From assembly GCA_910576895.1 (NCBI GenBank), contig CAJTJZ010000022.1, forward strand, positions 4,303 to 34,583: DNA of 30,281 nt. The letters run 5' to 3'. The translations under genes were made by a program, and so were the position numbers. The stretch comes from an uncultured Lachnospiraceae bacterium (lineage in GTDB: Bacteria; Bacillota; Clostridia; Lachnospirales; Lachnospiraceae). The notes beneath the pieces are model-generated. The model ran no database searches. It saw only the letters and a program-made list of their open reading frames with translations, and was not told the DNA's origin. Shown here piece by piece: positions 1 through 8,133 of this stretch. Within the stretch, counting starts at the first letter, position 1. Every line of letters begins with the position of its first letter.

Positions 1-1
1 T

Positions 2-607
2 CTTTTAAGTGTTAGTAGCCATAAAATAAATGGACCAAAAGGGATTGGATTTTTATATATTCGTACAGGTGTTAAAATTCCCCCTTATATTCATGGCGGA
101 GCACAAGAAAAAAATATGCGGGCAGGAACAGAAAATGTGCCTGCAATTATAGGATTTGCAAAAGCGGCAGAACTTGCTATGAAAACAAGAAAAGAGCGAA
201 CAAAAAAAGAAAAAGCATTAAGAGAATTAATGATAGATCTTGTTTTAAAAGAAATTCCATATACAAGATTAAATGGAAGTAGGAAATATCGTTTGCCCGG
301 AAATGTAAATTTTAGTTTTCAATTTGTAGAGGGAGAATCTGTATTAATTATGCTCGATATGAAAAATATTTGTGTTTCCACAGGATCGGCATGTGCAGCA
401 AGTTCTCCTGAACCTTCCCATGTACTAAAGGCAATCGGACTTCCAGATGAGCTTGCTTATGGCTCTTTGCGGCTGACGTTAGGAGAAGAAAATACAGAAG
501 AAGAAGTGCGTTATGTTGTAGAACAATTAAAAGAAATTGTGGAAGAAATGAGAAAAAAGATGCCGGGATATGAAAGAATAAGAAATTATCAGCAAGAATT
601 TGTATAA
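2..607 (+). CDS. Cysteine desulfurase (NifS/IscS-like), C-terminal part; 5' end outside the window
   Basis: PLP-dependent enzyme that removes sulfur from L-cysteine for Fe-S cluster or tRNA thiolation pathways. The reading frame is open from base 2 and gives about 201 residues. The motif SSHKINGPKG near the left edge contains the PLP-binding lysine (codon 23-25). RAGTEN follows at 119-136. The flexible loop STGSACAASSPEPSHV carries the sulfur-accepting cysteine (codon 392-394), and LRLTLGEENTEEE is the usual C-terminal signature. The first ATG in the frame (116) is internal, because conserved family sequence precedes it. The SGSAC loop looks like the class I (IscS/NifS) type. No IscU or ThiI partner is visible, so the pathway cannot be assigned. 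The gene converges on the histidinol-phosphatase gene. Confidence 0.93.
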   Translation, partial: LLSVSSHKINGPKGIGFLYIRTGVKIPPYIHGGAQEKNMRAGTENVPAIIGFAKAAELAMKTRKERTKKEKALRELMIDLVLKEIPYTRLNGSRKYRLPGNVNFSFQFVEGESVLIMLDMKNICVSTGSACAASSPEPSHVLKAIGLPDELAYGSLRLTLGEENTEEEVRYVVEQLKEIVEEMRKKMPGYERIRNYQQEFV

Positions 608-615
608 AAATGTTC

Positions 616-663
616 TTATACTCGCGAGCAAAAAACTTTTTCTTTTTTCGCTCGTGAGTATAA
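616..663. terminator. Inverted repeat between convergent genes, probable bidirectional terminator
   Basis: A 14-bp arm (616-629) pairs with 650-663 with a single mismatch that is a G-T wobble in one strand. The loop is 20 nt of A- and T-runs. The cores CTCGCGAG and CTCGTGAG are themselves palindromic or nearly so. It fills the 58-bp gap between the cysteine desulfurase stop (607) and the stop of the minus-strand histidinol-phosphatase (666), where both transcripts should end. There is no clean T-tract after either arm, so it could also be a dispersed palindromic repeat. Confidence 0.55.
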
Positions 664-665
664 TA

Positions 666-1472
666 TTATAATGAAATGGAAATAGGATTTCTATGTTCAA
701 ATACAGAATATTCTTTTACACCTAATTGTTTTAAAACCATTTCTATTTTTGGAAAGTCATAGGCTAAATGTTCTGTTTTATGTCCATCAGAACCAATTGT
801 TAAAATGCTTCCACCGAGTGAAAAAAATCGTTTTATAATGTTTTCATGTGGATTTGGATGTCCCATTCCATATTTATAGCCAGCCGTATTTACCTCAATT
901 CCTTTTCCATAAGAAATCAGTGTTTTTAAAATTTGATCAATGATTTCCTGAAAATCTTCCATATGCAGTGATGCTCCTTTGTTTGGTGCATAACGGGAAA
1001 TATAATCAAGATGTCCATAAACATCAAAGTTTTGAAAAATGGTAATATTTTCTAAAATAGAATCGAAATAACACTGTAATGCTTCTTTTTCTGTACGATT
1101 TTCCCAAAATTCTGGATAATAAGGATCAATCCCATTAATTAAATGTGTGGATGCAATCACAAAATCAAAGGGATAAGCAGAAAGCAACTTTTGATATAAA
1201 TTTCCAAGATGCGGCATAAGGCCAATTTCAATTCCTTTGAAAATTTTTATTTCTTGTTTATATTTTTCGCAAGCTTTTGTTAGTGTTTTAAAATAATCAT
1301 CAACATTAAATTGAAAATCTAATAAATACTGTTTAGGAAAATCAAGATCCATATGATCGGTAAAGCAGATTCTTTTCATACCAAGAGAAATCGCTTGTTC
1401 GATCATAGCTTCTACTGGCGTATCGGAATCGCTTGAAAAAGAAGAATGTACATGGTAATCAGCGATAATCAT
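666..1472 (-). CDS. hisJ: Histidinol-phosphatase, PHP family (HisJ/HisK-type)
   Basis: A 268-aa PHP-domain phosphoesterase. The family dephosphorylates L-histidinol phosphate in histidine synthesis, using a trinuclear metal site. PHP motifs appear in order: DYHVHSSFSSDS at residues 5-16 (HxH metal ligands), FTDHMD near 37-42, KGIEIGL near 80, ASTH, GHLDYISRY near 153-161, EVNTAGYKYGMGHPNP near 193-208 and GSDGHKTEHLAYDF near 226-240. Length is normal for HisJ. The start has an AAGGCAGG-like ribosome site. The gene lies 46 bp downstream of rqcH on the same strand and is probably cotranscribed with it. No other his gene is in view, so the exact substrate is inferred from the family. Confidence 0.85.
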   Translation of the reverse strand: MIIADYHVHSSFSSDSDTPVEAMIEQAISLGMKRICFTDHMDLDFPKQYLLDFQFNVDDYFKTLTKACEKYKQEIKIFKGIEIGLMPHLGNLYQKLLSAYPFDFVIASTHLINGIDPYYPEFWENRTEKEALQCYFDSILENITIFQNFDVYGHLDYISRYAPNKGASLHMEDFQEIIDQILKTLISYGKGIEVNTAGYKYGMGHPNPHENIIKRFFSLGGSILTIGSDGHKTEHLAYDFPKIEMVLKQLGVKEYSVFEHRNPISISL

Positions 1473-1518
1473 ACAATGCCTGCCTTTCTATATATTTACA
1501 TTAGCCATATTAATCATA

Positions 1519-3275
1519 TTAATCAGAAATAAGTTCAATATCGCTAATATCTACTGTAATTGTCATAGAATAATTTGTATAATAAACAACAAATCCCGGT
1601 TTAGAACCATTTGGTTTTTTAATATGCTTTTTTTGAATATAATCAATTTCTGCTTTACCTGCAAGTCTCGCTTTGGAATAATAACCTGCAAGCTTTGCTG
1701 CTTCTTCAAAGGTACGATCTGGCAATTCTTCATTTTTTGCTTTTACAATTACATGAGAACCAGCACAGCCCTTGGCATGAAACCACCAATCATTTCCTGT
1801 TGCAAGTTGAAAGGTTAATTCATCATTTTGAAAATTATTTTTTCCAATAAAAATATCATAGCCATCAGAGGAACGATAGTGAAGTGGTTTATAAGTTTCT
1901 GTTTTTTCTCTGCTTTTTTTCCAGCATATTTTCTACGAATATATCCACAATGAATTAATTCCTCTTTAATAGCTGCTAAATCATTTTCATTTTCTGCCAT
2001 ATCAAGTGCATTGCTAACAGATTCTAAATGAAGCAGTTCTTTTCTGTTTTCTTCTAATTGTACCGATACGGCTTCATAAGTGCGTTTTAACTTATTGTAT
2101 TTTTCAAAATATTTTTTTGCATTTTCTAACGCAGTTAATGTTTTATCAAGAGGAATCGTAATTTCTTCATTGGTATAATAATTTAATGCTGTTAAAGATG
2201 TTTCTCCCGGTTGTAATTGATAGCCATACGTAGTTAAAAGTTCTCCATAAACTTTATATTTTTCTCGTTTTTTTGTATCTTTTAATTGTTTTTCCTGTAA
2301 GTCTAATTTTTTTCGACAGCGTTCCAGTGCATTGGAAATAATCTTTCGTAAATCCACAGATTTTTGACGAATACGAGTTAGATTATTTTTTTCCGCATAA
2401 TAATGCTCTAAAAGTTTTGAAATAGATTGATAAGGAACTTCCTTATATTCAGGAAAATCTAAATAACAAGTCAGAGGAAGCGAGGCAAATTCTGTTACAA
2501 TCCCATCTTTTTTTATAATGGCTGGATGAAATTGTCCATTTTGAATATCGCTTGCCATTTCTTCTAAGATAGTATAAAGTGTAACTTGTTCTTTCTCTGT
2601 TAAGCAATTAGCAGGAACTTGGCTATCAATTTTTGCACGATAGCAGGATTCATTTGCCATGACAGGACTAAAGCCCGTAAGGGAAGTATAAATTGCTTTT
2701 GCAGTAGGAACAGGCTTTTTAAATAAATGCTCAAGACAGAGTGGAAATGTCAGGGAAAGCGGAGAAATCTTTTCCTGTGTATTTGGTATAAAATAATCCC
2801 TTCCCGGAAGTACTTCCCGCACAGAGCTAACAAGTCCGGAAATATGTTTAATGCTATCAATGATTTTTTCATTTTCATCACAGAAAATAATATTGCTGTG
2901 TTTTCCCATAAGTTCCATAATTAAATATTTTCTACAAAGATCGCCCATTTCATTTAGATGTTCTATTTCAAATCGAATGATACGTTCCATATCTGGTTGT
3001 GTAATTCCTATGATTTTTGCACTATTTAAGTGTTTGCGAAGCAGCATGCAAAAATTAGGTGCTATCATAGGGCTTGGTTTATTTTCTTCCGTTAAATAAG
3101 CAAGCGGCAGAGAAGCACTTGCTGATAAAAATAACCTCTGCTGCTTGCGGTTTGTTTTTATTGTTAAAAGTAATTCATCTGTTTCTGGTTGTGCAATTTT
3201 ATTGATACGTCCGCCTGTTAAGGTCTGATCGAGTTCTTTTACAAGATTTGCAACTACAATTCCATCAAAAGCCAT
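1519..3275 (-). pseudogene. rqcH: RqcH/NFACT ribosome quality-control factor (FbpA-like), interrupted by an apparent one-base frameshift
   Basis: RqcH binds stalled 50S-peptidyl-tRNA complexes and adds C-terminal alanine tails. The NFACT-N domain (MAFDGIVVANLVKEL onward), a central coiled coil and the NFACT-R domain (WWFHAKGCAGSHVIVKAKN, then RTFEEAAKLAGYYSKAR) are all encoded, but in two frames. The first frame runs off into non-family sequence after AGKKAEKK and ends at 1815. The second frame resumes as TETYKPLHYRSSDGYD and stays open to 1519. One extra A in the minus-strand A6 run (T-run 1902-1907 on plus), or in the A7 run (1914-1920), restores a protein of roughly 585 aa, the normal length. 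A start at 3275 (MAFDG) fits the family better than the ATG at 3287, which has no room for a ribosome site. The conserved Asp-Arg pair (97-98) reads Glu-Arg. The indel may be real or a homopolymer sequencing error. Confidence 0.85.
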
Positions 3276-3309
3276 AATTATCTTCATCTCTTTTCTTTTT
3301 TTGTTTTAT

Positions 3310-3338
3310 ATTATAATCGAAAAAACAAAAAGTTACAA
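3310..3338 (-). promoter_or_regulatory. Sigma-A-type promoter for rqcH-hisJ
   Basis: On the minus strand, TTGTAA (plus 3333-3338) and a perfect TATAAT (plus 3310-3315) are separated by 17 nt. The -10 box lies about 35 bp upstream of the RqcH start at 3275. This is the only good promoter seen for the minus-strand pair. Confidence 0.65.
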
Positions 3339-3381
3339 TAAGGGAAAAAAGATTTTTTAAAGTAATAAATTTAAAGAATAC

Positions 3382-3410
3382 TTTACTAATTAAGCATTTT
3401 GTAGTAAAAT
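3382..3410 (+). promoter_or_regulatory. Sigma-A-type promoter for the yeh-like cluster, overlapped by a dyad
   Basis: TTTACT (3382-3387) and TAAAAT (3405-3410) are separated by 17 nt, about 48 bp upstream of the MoxR ATPase start. A perfect 7-bp inverted repeat, TTTACTA (3382-3388) and TAGTAAA (3402-3408), covers both boxes. A repressor bound there would block RNA polymerase, but at this AT content the dyad could be chance. No other comparable promoter was seen inside the six-gene block. Confidence 0.5.
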
Positions 3411-3457
3411 AAAGTAAGAAGATTTTGCAAATAGAAAAAAATAAACAGGAGGGAATT

Positions 3458-4573
3458 ATGACAAAAAAAACACAAATTAAACCACCAATGGAAATTTATT
3501 ACAAAGAGGAATTGGAAGTATTAAAAAAAACAGATAAAGCGAAAAAGCCCGAAAACTGGCAAATGTCGCCGCAGGCAGTCCGCACATTTATTCTTGGTAG
3601 TAAAACACCCATTTCTTATAAGGGAAAGGAATATTTGATTGAGAAAAAATATTTAGGAAATGATGCTCTTGTAGAGCGATGTATTGTAACACTTGCAGGA
3701 AATCGTGGCTTAATGCTTGTTGGAGAGCCGGGGACAGCAAAAACAATGCTTTCCGAACTTTTATCAGCAGCAATTAGCGGCGTTAGCACAAATACAATTC
3801 AAGGGACTGCAGGAACAACAGAAGATATGATTAAATATTCTTGGAATTATGCTCTTTTAATTGCAAATGGCCCTTCCAGAGAAGCACTAGTACCATCTCC
3901 GCTTTATGTAGGAATGGAACAGGGAATCCTTACTAGATTTGAGGAAATTACACGTACTCCAGCAGAAATTCAAGATAGCTTAATTAGTGTTCTTAGTGAT
4001 AAAGTATTAAATGTTCCTGAACTTGGTGATGATGGTATTTTATTTGCAAAGCATGGATTTAATGTAATAGGAACTGCTAATACAAGAGATAAAGGGGTAA
4101 ATGAAATGAGTAGTGCCTTAAAAAGACGTTTTAATTTTGAAACGGTAATGCCAGTAAGAGATGTAAGATTAGAAAAGCAGATTATTATCAATGAAGTACA
4201 AAAACTTGCAAAGGAAAATAAGATTGAAATGGAAGTAGATGAAGATGCAGCAGAACTTCTTGCCTCTACCTATCATGAATTAAGAGAAGGTGTTTCTTCT
4301 ATGGGACATATGATTGATAAGCCAACGGCTGTTATGAGTACAGCAGAAGCAGTTTCTGTTTATTATCAATCTATGATATCAGCATATTATTATGGGGCTT
4401 GTAGTATTGAGCCAGCCTGTCTTGTAGATAATCTAACAGGGGCTGTGGCAAAGGAAACAACCGATGATTTAAAAAAAGTAAAAGCATATTTTTGTACAGT
4501 TGTAAAAGATAAAGCAGGAAAAGAGGGTGGATTATGGAAGGAATATTACGAAGCAGGGAAGAAGATCAAATAA
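3458..4573 (+). CDS. MoxR-family AAA+ ATPase, YehL-like
   Basis: A 371-aa ATPase of the MoxR clade, whose members act as chaperone-like remodelling machines together with VWA-domain partners. Walker A is GEPGTAKT (residues 89-96). Walker B is ILTRFEEI (157-164) followed by TRTPAEIQDSL. Sensor 1 is GTANTRD (205-211). The arginine-finger region is SSALKRRF (218-225). A helical C-terminal region of about 130 residues follows. The start is set by AGGAGGG just before ATG 3458; a TTG at 3425 is in frame but has no ribosome site. Gene order with the next three genes matches E. coli yehL-yehM-yehP-yehQ, so I place it in the YehL subfamily. Family membership is well supported. The client is unknown. 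Confidence 0.92.
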   Translation: MTKKTQIKPPMEIYYKEELEVLKKTDKAKKPENWQMSPQAVRTFILGSKTPISYKGKEYLIEKKYLGNDALVERCIVTLAGNRGLMLVGEPGTAKTMLSELLSAAISGVSTNTIQGTAGTTEDMIKYSWNYALLIANGPSREALVPSPLYVGMEQGILTRFEEITRTPAEIQDSLISVLSDKVLNVPELGDDGILFAKHGFNVIGTANTRDKGVNEMSSALKRRFNFETVMPVRDVRLEKQIIINEVQKLAKENKIEMEVDEDAAELLASTYHELREGVSSMGHMIDKPTAVMSTAEAVSVYYQSMISAYYYGACSIEPACLVDNLTGAVAKETTDDLKKVKAYFCTVVKDKAGKEGGLWKEYYEAGKKIK

Positions 4574-6930
4574 TTTCCGATCTTATGAAAGAAGCCTGTA
4601 ATCCTGAAAATCCGATTATGTTTTTTCCTGTCAGGCATCATAGTCCTGCTTGTTCTTATCATTTGCTAAAAACGCTAGATAAGTATCAGCCAGATTGTAT
4701 CTTAATTGAAGGTCCAGAAAATGCCAATCATCTGATTTCTGTGATGACAGAGAAAGAAACAGAAGCTCCTTTTGCTATTTATTATTTTTATCGTGATAAA
4801 AAAGGATATATTGATAAGGAAAAGGGCGATTATAAATGTTATTATCCATTTCTTGATTATTCGCCGGAATTAATTGGAATGCGTTATGGCAGAATACATA
4901 AAATTCCCACAATGTTTATTGATCTTCCTTATAGTGAAATTTTAATTGCTTCTAAGCAGGGCAGCAGATTATTAAAACAAGATGAAAAAAATAATTATAA
5001 TGATGATTATCTCCTATCGTCAAATCTTTATATAAAAAATCTTTGTGAAAAAGCAGGCGTGCGAAATTTTGATGAATTTTGGGAAAAATATTTTGAAATT
5101 CATGGCATCTATGAAACAACACAAAATTTTATCAAGCAGATGTTGACACATTGTTATCTCTCCAGAAGTAATACAAAAAAAGAGGAGTTAGAAAAAGAAG
5201 GCTGTCTAAGCAGAGAAATTTATATGGCAGAGCATATTTTAAAACAGAAAATAAACTATCAAAAAATTTTAGTTATTACAGGTGGTTTTCATACTTTTGG
5301 GCTTTGGAAGCTTTTAAAAGAGAAACAAACATATAAAATACATACAATCGAAGATTCTATGCAGGGAGCGTATCTTATGGCATATTCTATGGAAGCAGCC
5401 GATGCCTTAAATGGATATGCGAGTGGTATGCCTTATCCCGGATTTTATCAAAAAATTTGGGAAGCTATCTGTGATAAAATCGAAAAGCCTTATGAAGAAA
5501 CCGTTCTTTCTTCAATTATTGCAACAGGAAAAGCAGTACGAAGAAAAGAAGGTGGTATTTCCGCTTTTGATGAAATTTGTGCATTTCAAATGGCAAAAGG
5601 ACTTGCAGCACTTAGAAATAAAAAAGAAGCAGGTGCTTTTGATTTATATGATTGTATTCTTTCTTCTTTTATTAAAGGAGAAGTCTGTATTTCTACAGAG
5701 ATGCCATTAATTTTATTACAAGAAATTATGACAGGAAATGAAATTGGAGTCTTAAGTGAATTAGCAGATATGCCGCCGATTATTAAGGATTTTCAAAAAA
5801 TATGTGCAGAATTTAAGTTAAAAATTGCATCTACAGTGGAACAAGAAATTACATTGCAGTTATTTTCTTCCGAGAAACATAAAAAAATAAGTGAATTTTT
5901 TCATCAAATGGCATTTTTAGAAGAAACAGATTTTGTAAAAAAAGTAAGAGGACCAAATTTAAAAACAAAGAGAGATAAAAATTTAATTCGTGAGATTTGG
6001 AAATATCGTTGGAGTACAAGAATTTTTGCTGGACTTACGGATGTTTCTGTTTATGGTGGTACAGTGAGAGAAGCTTGTCAAAACCTTGTAAATGAAAAAA
6101 TGAAAAAATTAACAAGCAGTCAAGAGGCAGCGATGTTATTTACAGAAGCTTTTGAAATGAATCTTTCCGAGCAAAGATGGGAGCTTTTAAAAAATACAAG
6201 ACAGATTTTAATGGGAGATAGTGATTTTTTCTCTCTTTCTGCTGCACTTTCTTATTTTATGATGCTTTTGGAATTATCAGAGTTATACCAAGTAGAACTT
6301 AATATGAAAGAACTTATTACGATTTGTACAAGAAAACTTTTTGTTTTACTTCCTTCTATGGGAAATGTAAAGGAAGAAGATAGTGAACGCTGTATTGATG
6401 CATTAAAAAATATTTATAATATTATGCAGGAAAAACAATTTTTGGAAGATAAGGAATTGTTTTTTGATTCTCTGGAAGCTTTACTTTTAAAAGAGGATGG
6501 AAATTCAAATTCTTGTGTTATAGGATGTGTTATGGGATTACTATATGGAAGTGGAAGACTTTTGGAGGCTTCAATAGAAAGGATGGGAACAGGTTTTTTA
6601 AGTGGTACAAGATCAATGGAAGGGGCAAGGTTTTTCCGAGGGCTTTTTTCCTGTGCAAGAGATATTATTTTTGGAGGAAATACCTTGATTTCTATTATTG
6701 ATTCTATGATAAGAAATACAGAAAATGAAAGGTTTATGGAACTTCTTCCTGATTTAAGACTTGCCTTTGCTTATTTTACGCCATCAGAAACAGATAAAAT
6801 AGCAAAAAAAGCAGCAGCTCTTTATGGAAAAACAAAAAAAGAGCTTATGGATTTAAAAGAAGTATTGCCAATGGAGTATTCCTATGGAAAATCTTTAGAT
6901 GATTTTGCTTTAAAATATTTAGAAGTGTAA
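4534..6930 (+). CDS. DUF5682-type protein, YehM-like; possible TraB/Tiki/EreA-superfamily N-terminal domain
   Basis: A 798-aa protein that appears cytoplasmic: I see no signal peptide and no clear membrane segment. The N-terminal third holds FPVRHHSPAC (31-40), CILIEGPENAN (55-65) and ILVITGGFHTFGLWKLL (about 244-260). These paired histidine motifs, plus the strand-IEGP motif, resemble the layout of the TraB/Tiki/EreA/ChaN hydrolase superfamily; that link is my inference. The remaining 500 residues are largely helical with no recognised motif. The start at 4534 overlaps the ATPase gene by 40 bp and has a GAGGG site; the alternative ATG at 4585 has none. Its place directly after a MoxR ATPase and before a VWA protein is that of YehM. 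Biochemical function is unknown. Confidence 0.8.
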   Translation: MEGILRSREEDQIISDLMKEACNPENPIMFFPVRHHSPACSYHLLKTLDKYQPDCILIEGPENANHLISVMTEKETEAPFAIYYFYRDKKGYIDKEKGDYKCYYPFLDYSPELIGMRYGRIHKIPTMFIDLPYSEILIASKQGSRLLKQDEKNNYNDDYLLSSNLYIKNLCEKAGVRNFDEFWEKYFEIHGIYETTQNFIKQMLTHCYLSRSNTKKEELEKEGCLSREIYMAEHILKQKINYQKILVITGGFHTFGLWKLLKEKQTYKIHTIEDSMQGAYLMAYSMEAADALNGYASGMPYPGFYQKIWEAICDKIEKPYEETVLSSIIATGKAVRRKEGGISAFDEICAFQMAKGLAALRNKKEAGAFDLYDCILSSFIKGEVCISTEMPLILLQEIMTGNEIGVLSELADMPPIIKDFQKICAEFKLKIASTVEQEITLQLFSSEKHKKISEFFHQMAFLEETDFVKKVRGPNLKTKRDKNLIREIWKYRWSTRIFAGLTDVSVYGGTVREACQNLVNEKMKKLTSSQEAAMLFTEAFEMNLSEQRWELLKNTRQILMGDSDFFSLSAALSYFMMLLELSELYQVELNMKELITICTRKLFVLLPSMGNVKEEDSERCIDALKNIYNIMQEKQFLEDKELFFDSLEALLLKEDGNSNSCVIGCVMGLLYGSGRLLEASIERMGTGFLSGTRSMEGARFFRGLFSCARDIIFGGNTLISIIDSMIRNTENERFMELLPDLRLAFAYFTPSETDKIAKKAAALYGKTKKELMDLKEVLPMEYSYGKSLDDFALKYLEV

Positions 6931-6987
6931 AAAAAAGAAAAATTTTTTCGCTTATAAGATAAACAAGAAAGGAGGGATAGAAAAAAT

Positions 6988-8133
6988 ATGGAAGAAGATA
7001 ATGTAGAGCAGTTAAATAAATGGCGTTTAATTTTAGGAAAATTTTCAAAAGAGCGTATTTCCTTTGAGGGTGGCAGTTCTTTGCATTATATGGATATGGA
7101 AGAAGTGCTTGATTTTCTTTATGCAAGAGAGTATGGAGAAGAAAATGATATTCGTAAGGATAGTCCAAAGGAACGTTCAGGGGGATCGGGTGATTCCCAA
7201 ATTACCATTACCACATGGCTTCAAAAGATACGAACGTTATTTCCAAAGAAAACGATAGAAATTATGGAACATCATGCATTAGATAAATATGGACTTTCGG
7301 AACTTTTAACAGACAAAGAAGTTTTGGAAAAATTAGAGCCAAATAGGGAACTTTTAAAAACGATTTTAAGCTTAAAGCATATGATGAAAGGGGATGTACT
7401 AGAAACAGCAAAAAGGATTGTAAAAAAAGTGGCAGAAGAAATAATGGAAAAGATGGAAAATGATATTAAAAAAAGTCTGCTAGGAAGAATTGATCGTTCC
7501 AAAAGCAGTCAAATAAAGTCTATTCGTAATTTTGATATAAAAAAGACAATCCATCAAAATTTAAAACATTATGATAAGGAACGAAAACAAATACTGCCAG
7601 AGCATATGTATTTTAATTCCAGAGTAAGAAAGTATAATCAATGGAGAATTATTATTGCCGTTGATGAAAGTGGATCGATGCTAGATTCTGTTATTCATAG
7701 TGCAATTATGGCAGGTGTTTTTGCAAAGCTTCCTGTTGTTGATACACGCCTTATTATTTTTGATACGAATGTTGTTGATTTAAGCGGTTATATAGATGAT
7801 CCAGTAGAAACATTAATGAGTGTACAACTTGGCGGTGGAACAAATATTACAAAAGCATTAGGATATGCTAGTACCTTAATTGAAAATCCACATAAAACAA
7901 TGGTTGTGCTTGTTTCTGATTTATATGAAGGAGGCGGTTATCAAACAATGTATCAAATGGCAGCAGGAATTATTGAAAGTGGAGCAAAATTAATTGCATT
8001 AACGGCACTTGATAAGGAGGCAAATCCAAATTATGATAAAAATGCTGCAGCAAGATTTGCCGATCTTGGAGCAGAAGTTGCTGCTATGACACCGGAACAT
8101 TTAGCTGACTGGATAGGAAAGATAATATCATGA
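6988..8133 (+). CDS. VWA-domain protein, YehP/CoxE-like MoxR partner
   Basis: A 381-aa protein with a C-terminal von Willebrand factor A domain. The metal-ion-dependent adhesion site is complete: DESGS at residues 226-230, the threonine in GGGTNI (283-288) and the aspartate in LVSDLYEGGG (D311). VWA proteins of this kind are the standard partners of MoxR ATPases, where a liganded MIDAS couples the ATPase to a substrate. Residues 1-200 are helical and charged, with a Gly/Ser-rich patch near 64-70. No signal peptide or membrane segment is seen, so it should act in the cytoplasm. The start follows a strong AAAGGAGGG site. The 57-bp gap from the DUF5682 gene holds no terminator. The stop overlaps the next start in an ATGA arrangement. 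Confidence 0.88.
   Translation: MEEDNVEQLNKWRLILGKFSKERISFEGGSSLHYMDMEEVLDFLYAREYGEENDIRKDSPKERSGGSGDSQITITTWLQKIRTLFPKKTIEIMEHHALDKYGLSELLTDKEVLEKLEPNRELLKTILSLKHMMKGDVLETAKRIVKKVAEEIMEKMENDIKKSLLGRIDRSKSSQIKSIRNFDIKKTIHQNLKHYDKERKQILPEHMYFNSRVRKYNQWRIIIAVDESGSMLDSVIHSAIMAGVFAKLPVVDTRLIIFDTNVVDLSGYIDDPVETLMSVQLGGGTNITKALGYASTLIENPHKTMVVLVSDLYEGGGYQTMYQMAAGIIESGAKLIALTALDKEANPNYDKNAAARFADLGAEVAAMTPEHLADWIGKIIS

Noticed and set aside
1902..1907. Programmed -1 frameshift signal in rqcH
   Set aside because: The A6C string is not in the zero frame of an X-XXY-YYZ heptamer and no stimulatory hairpin was evident; a simple indel explains it better.
3425..3457. Upstream TTG start for the MoxR ATPase
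   Set aside because: The AGGAGGG site lies between it and ATG 3458, which fixes the later start.
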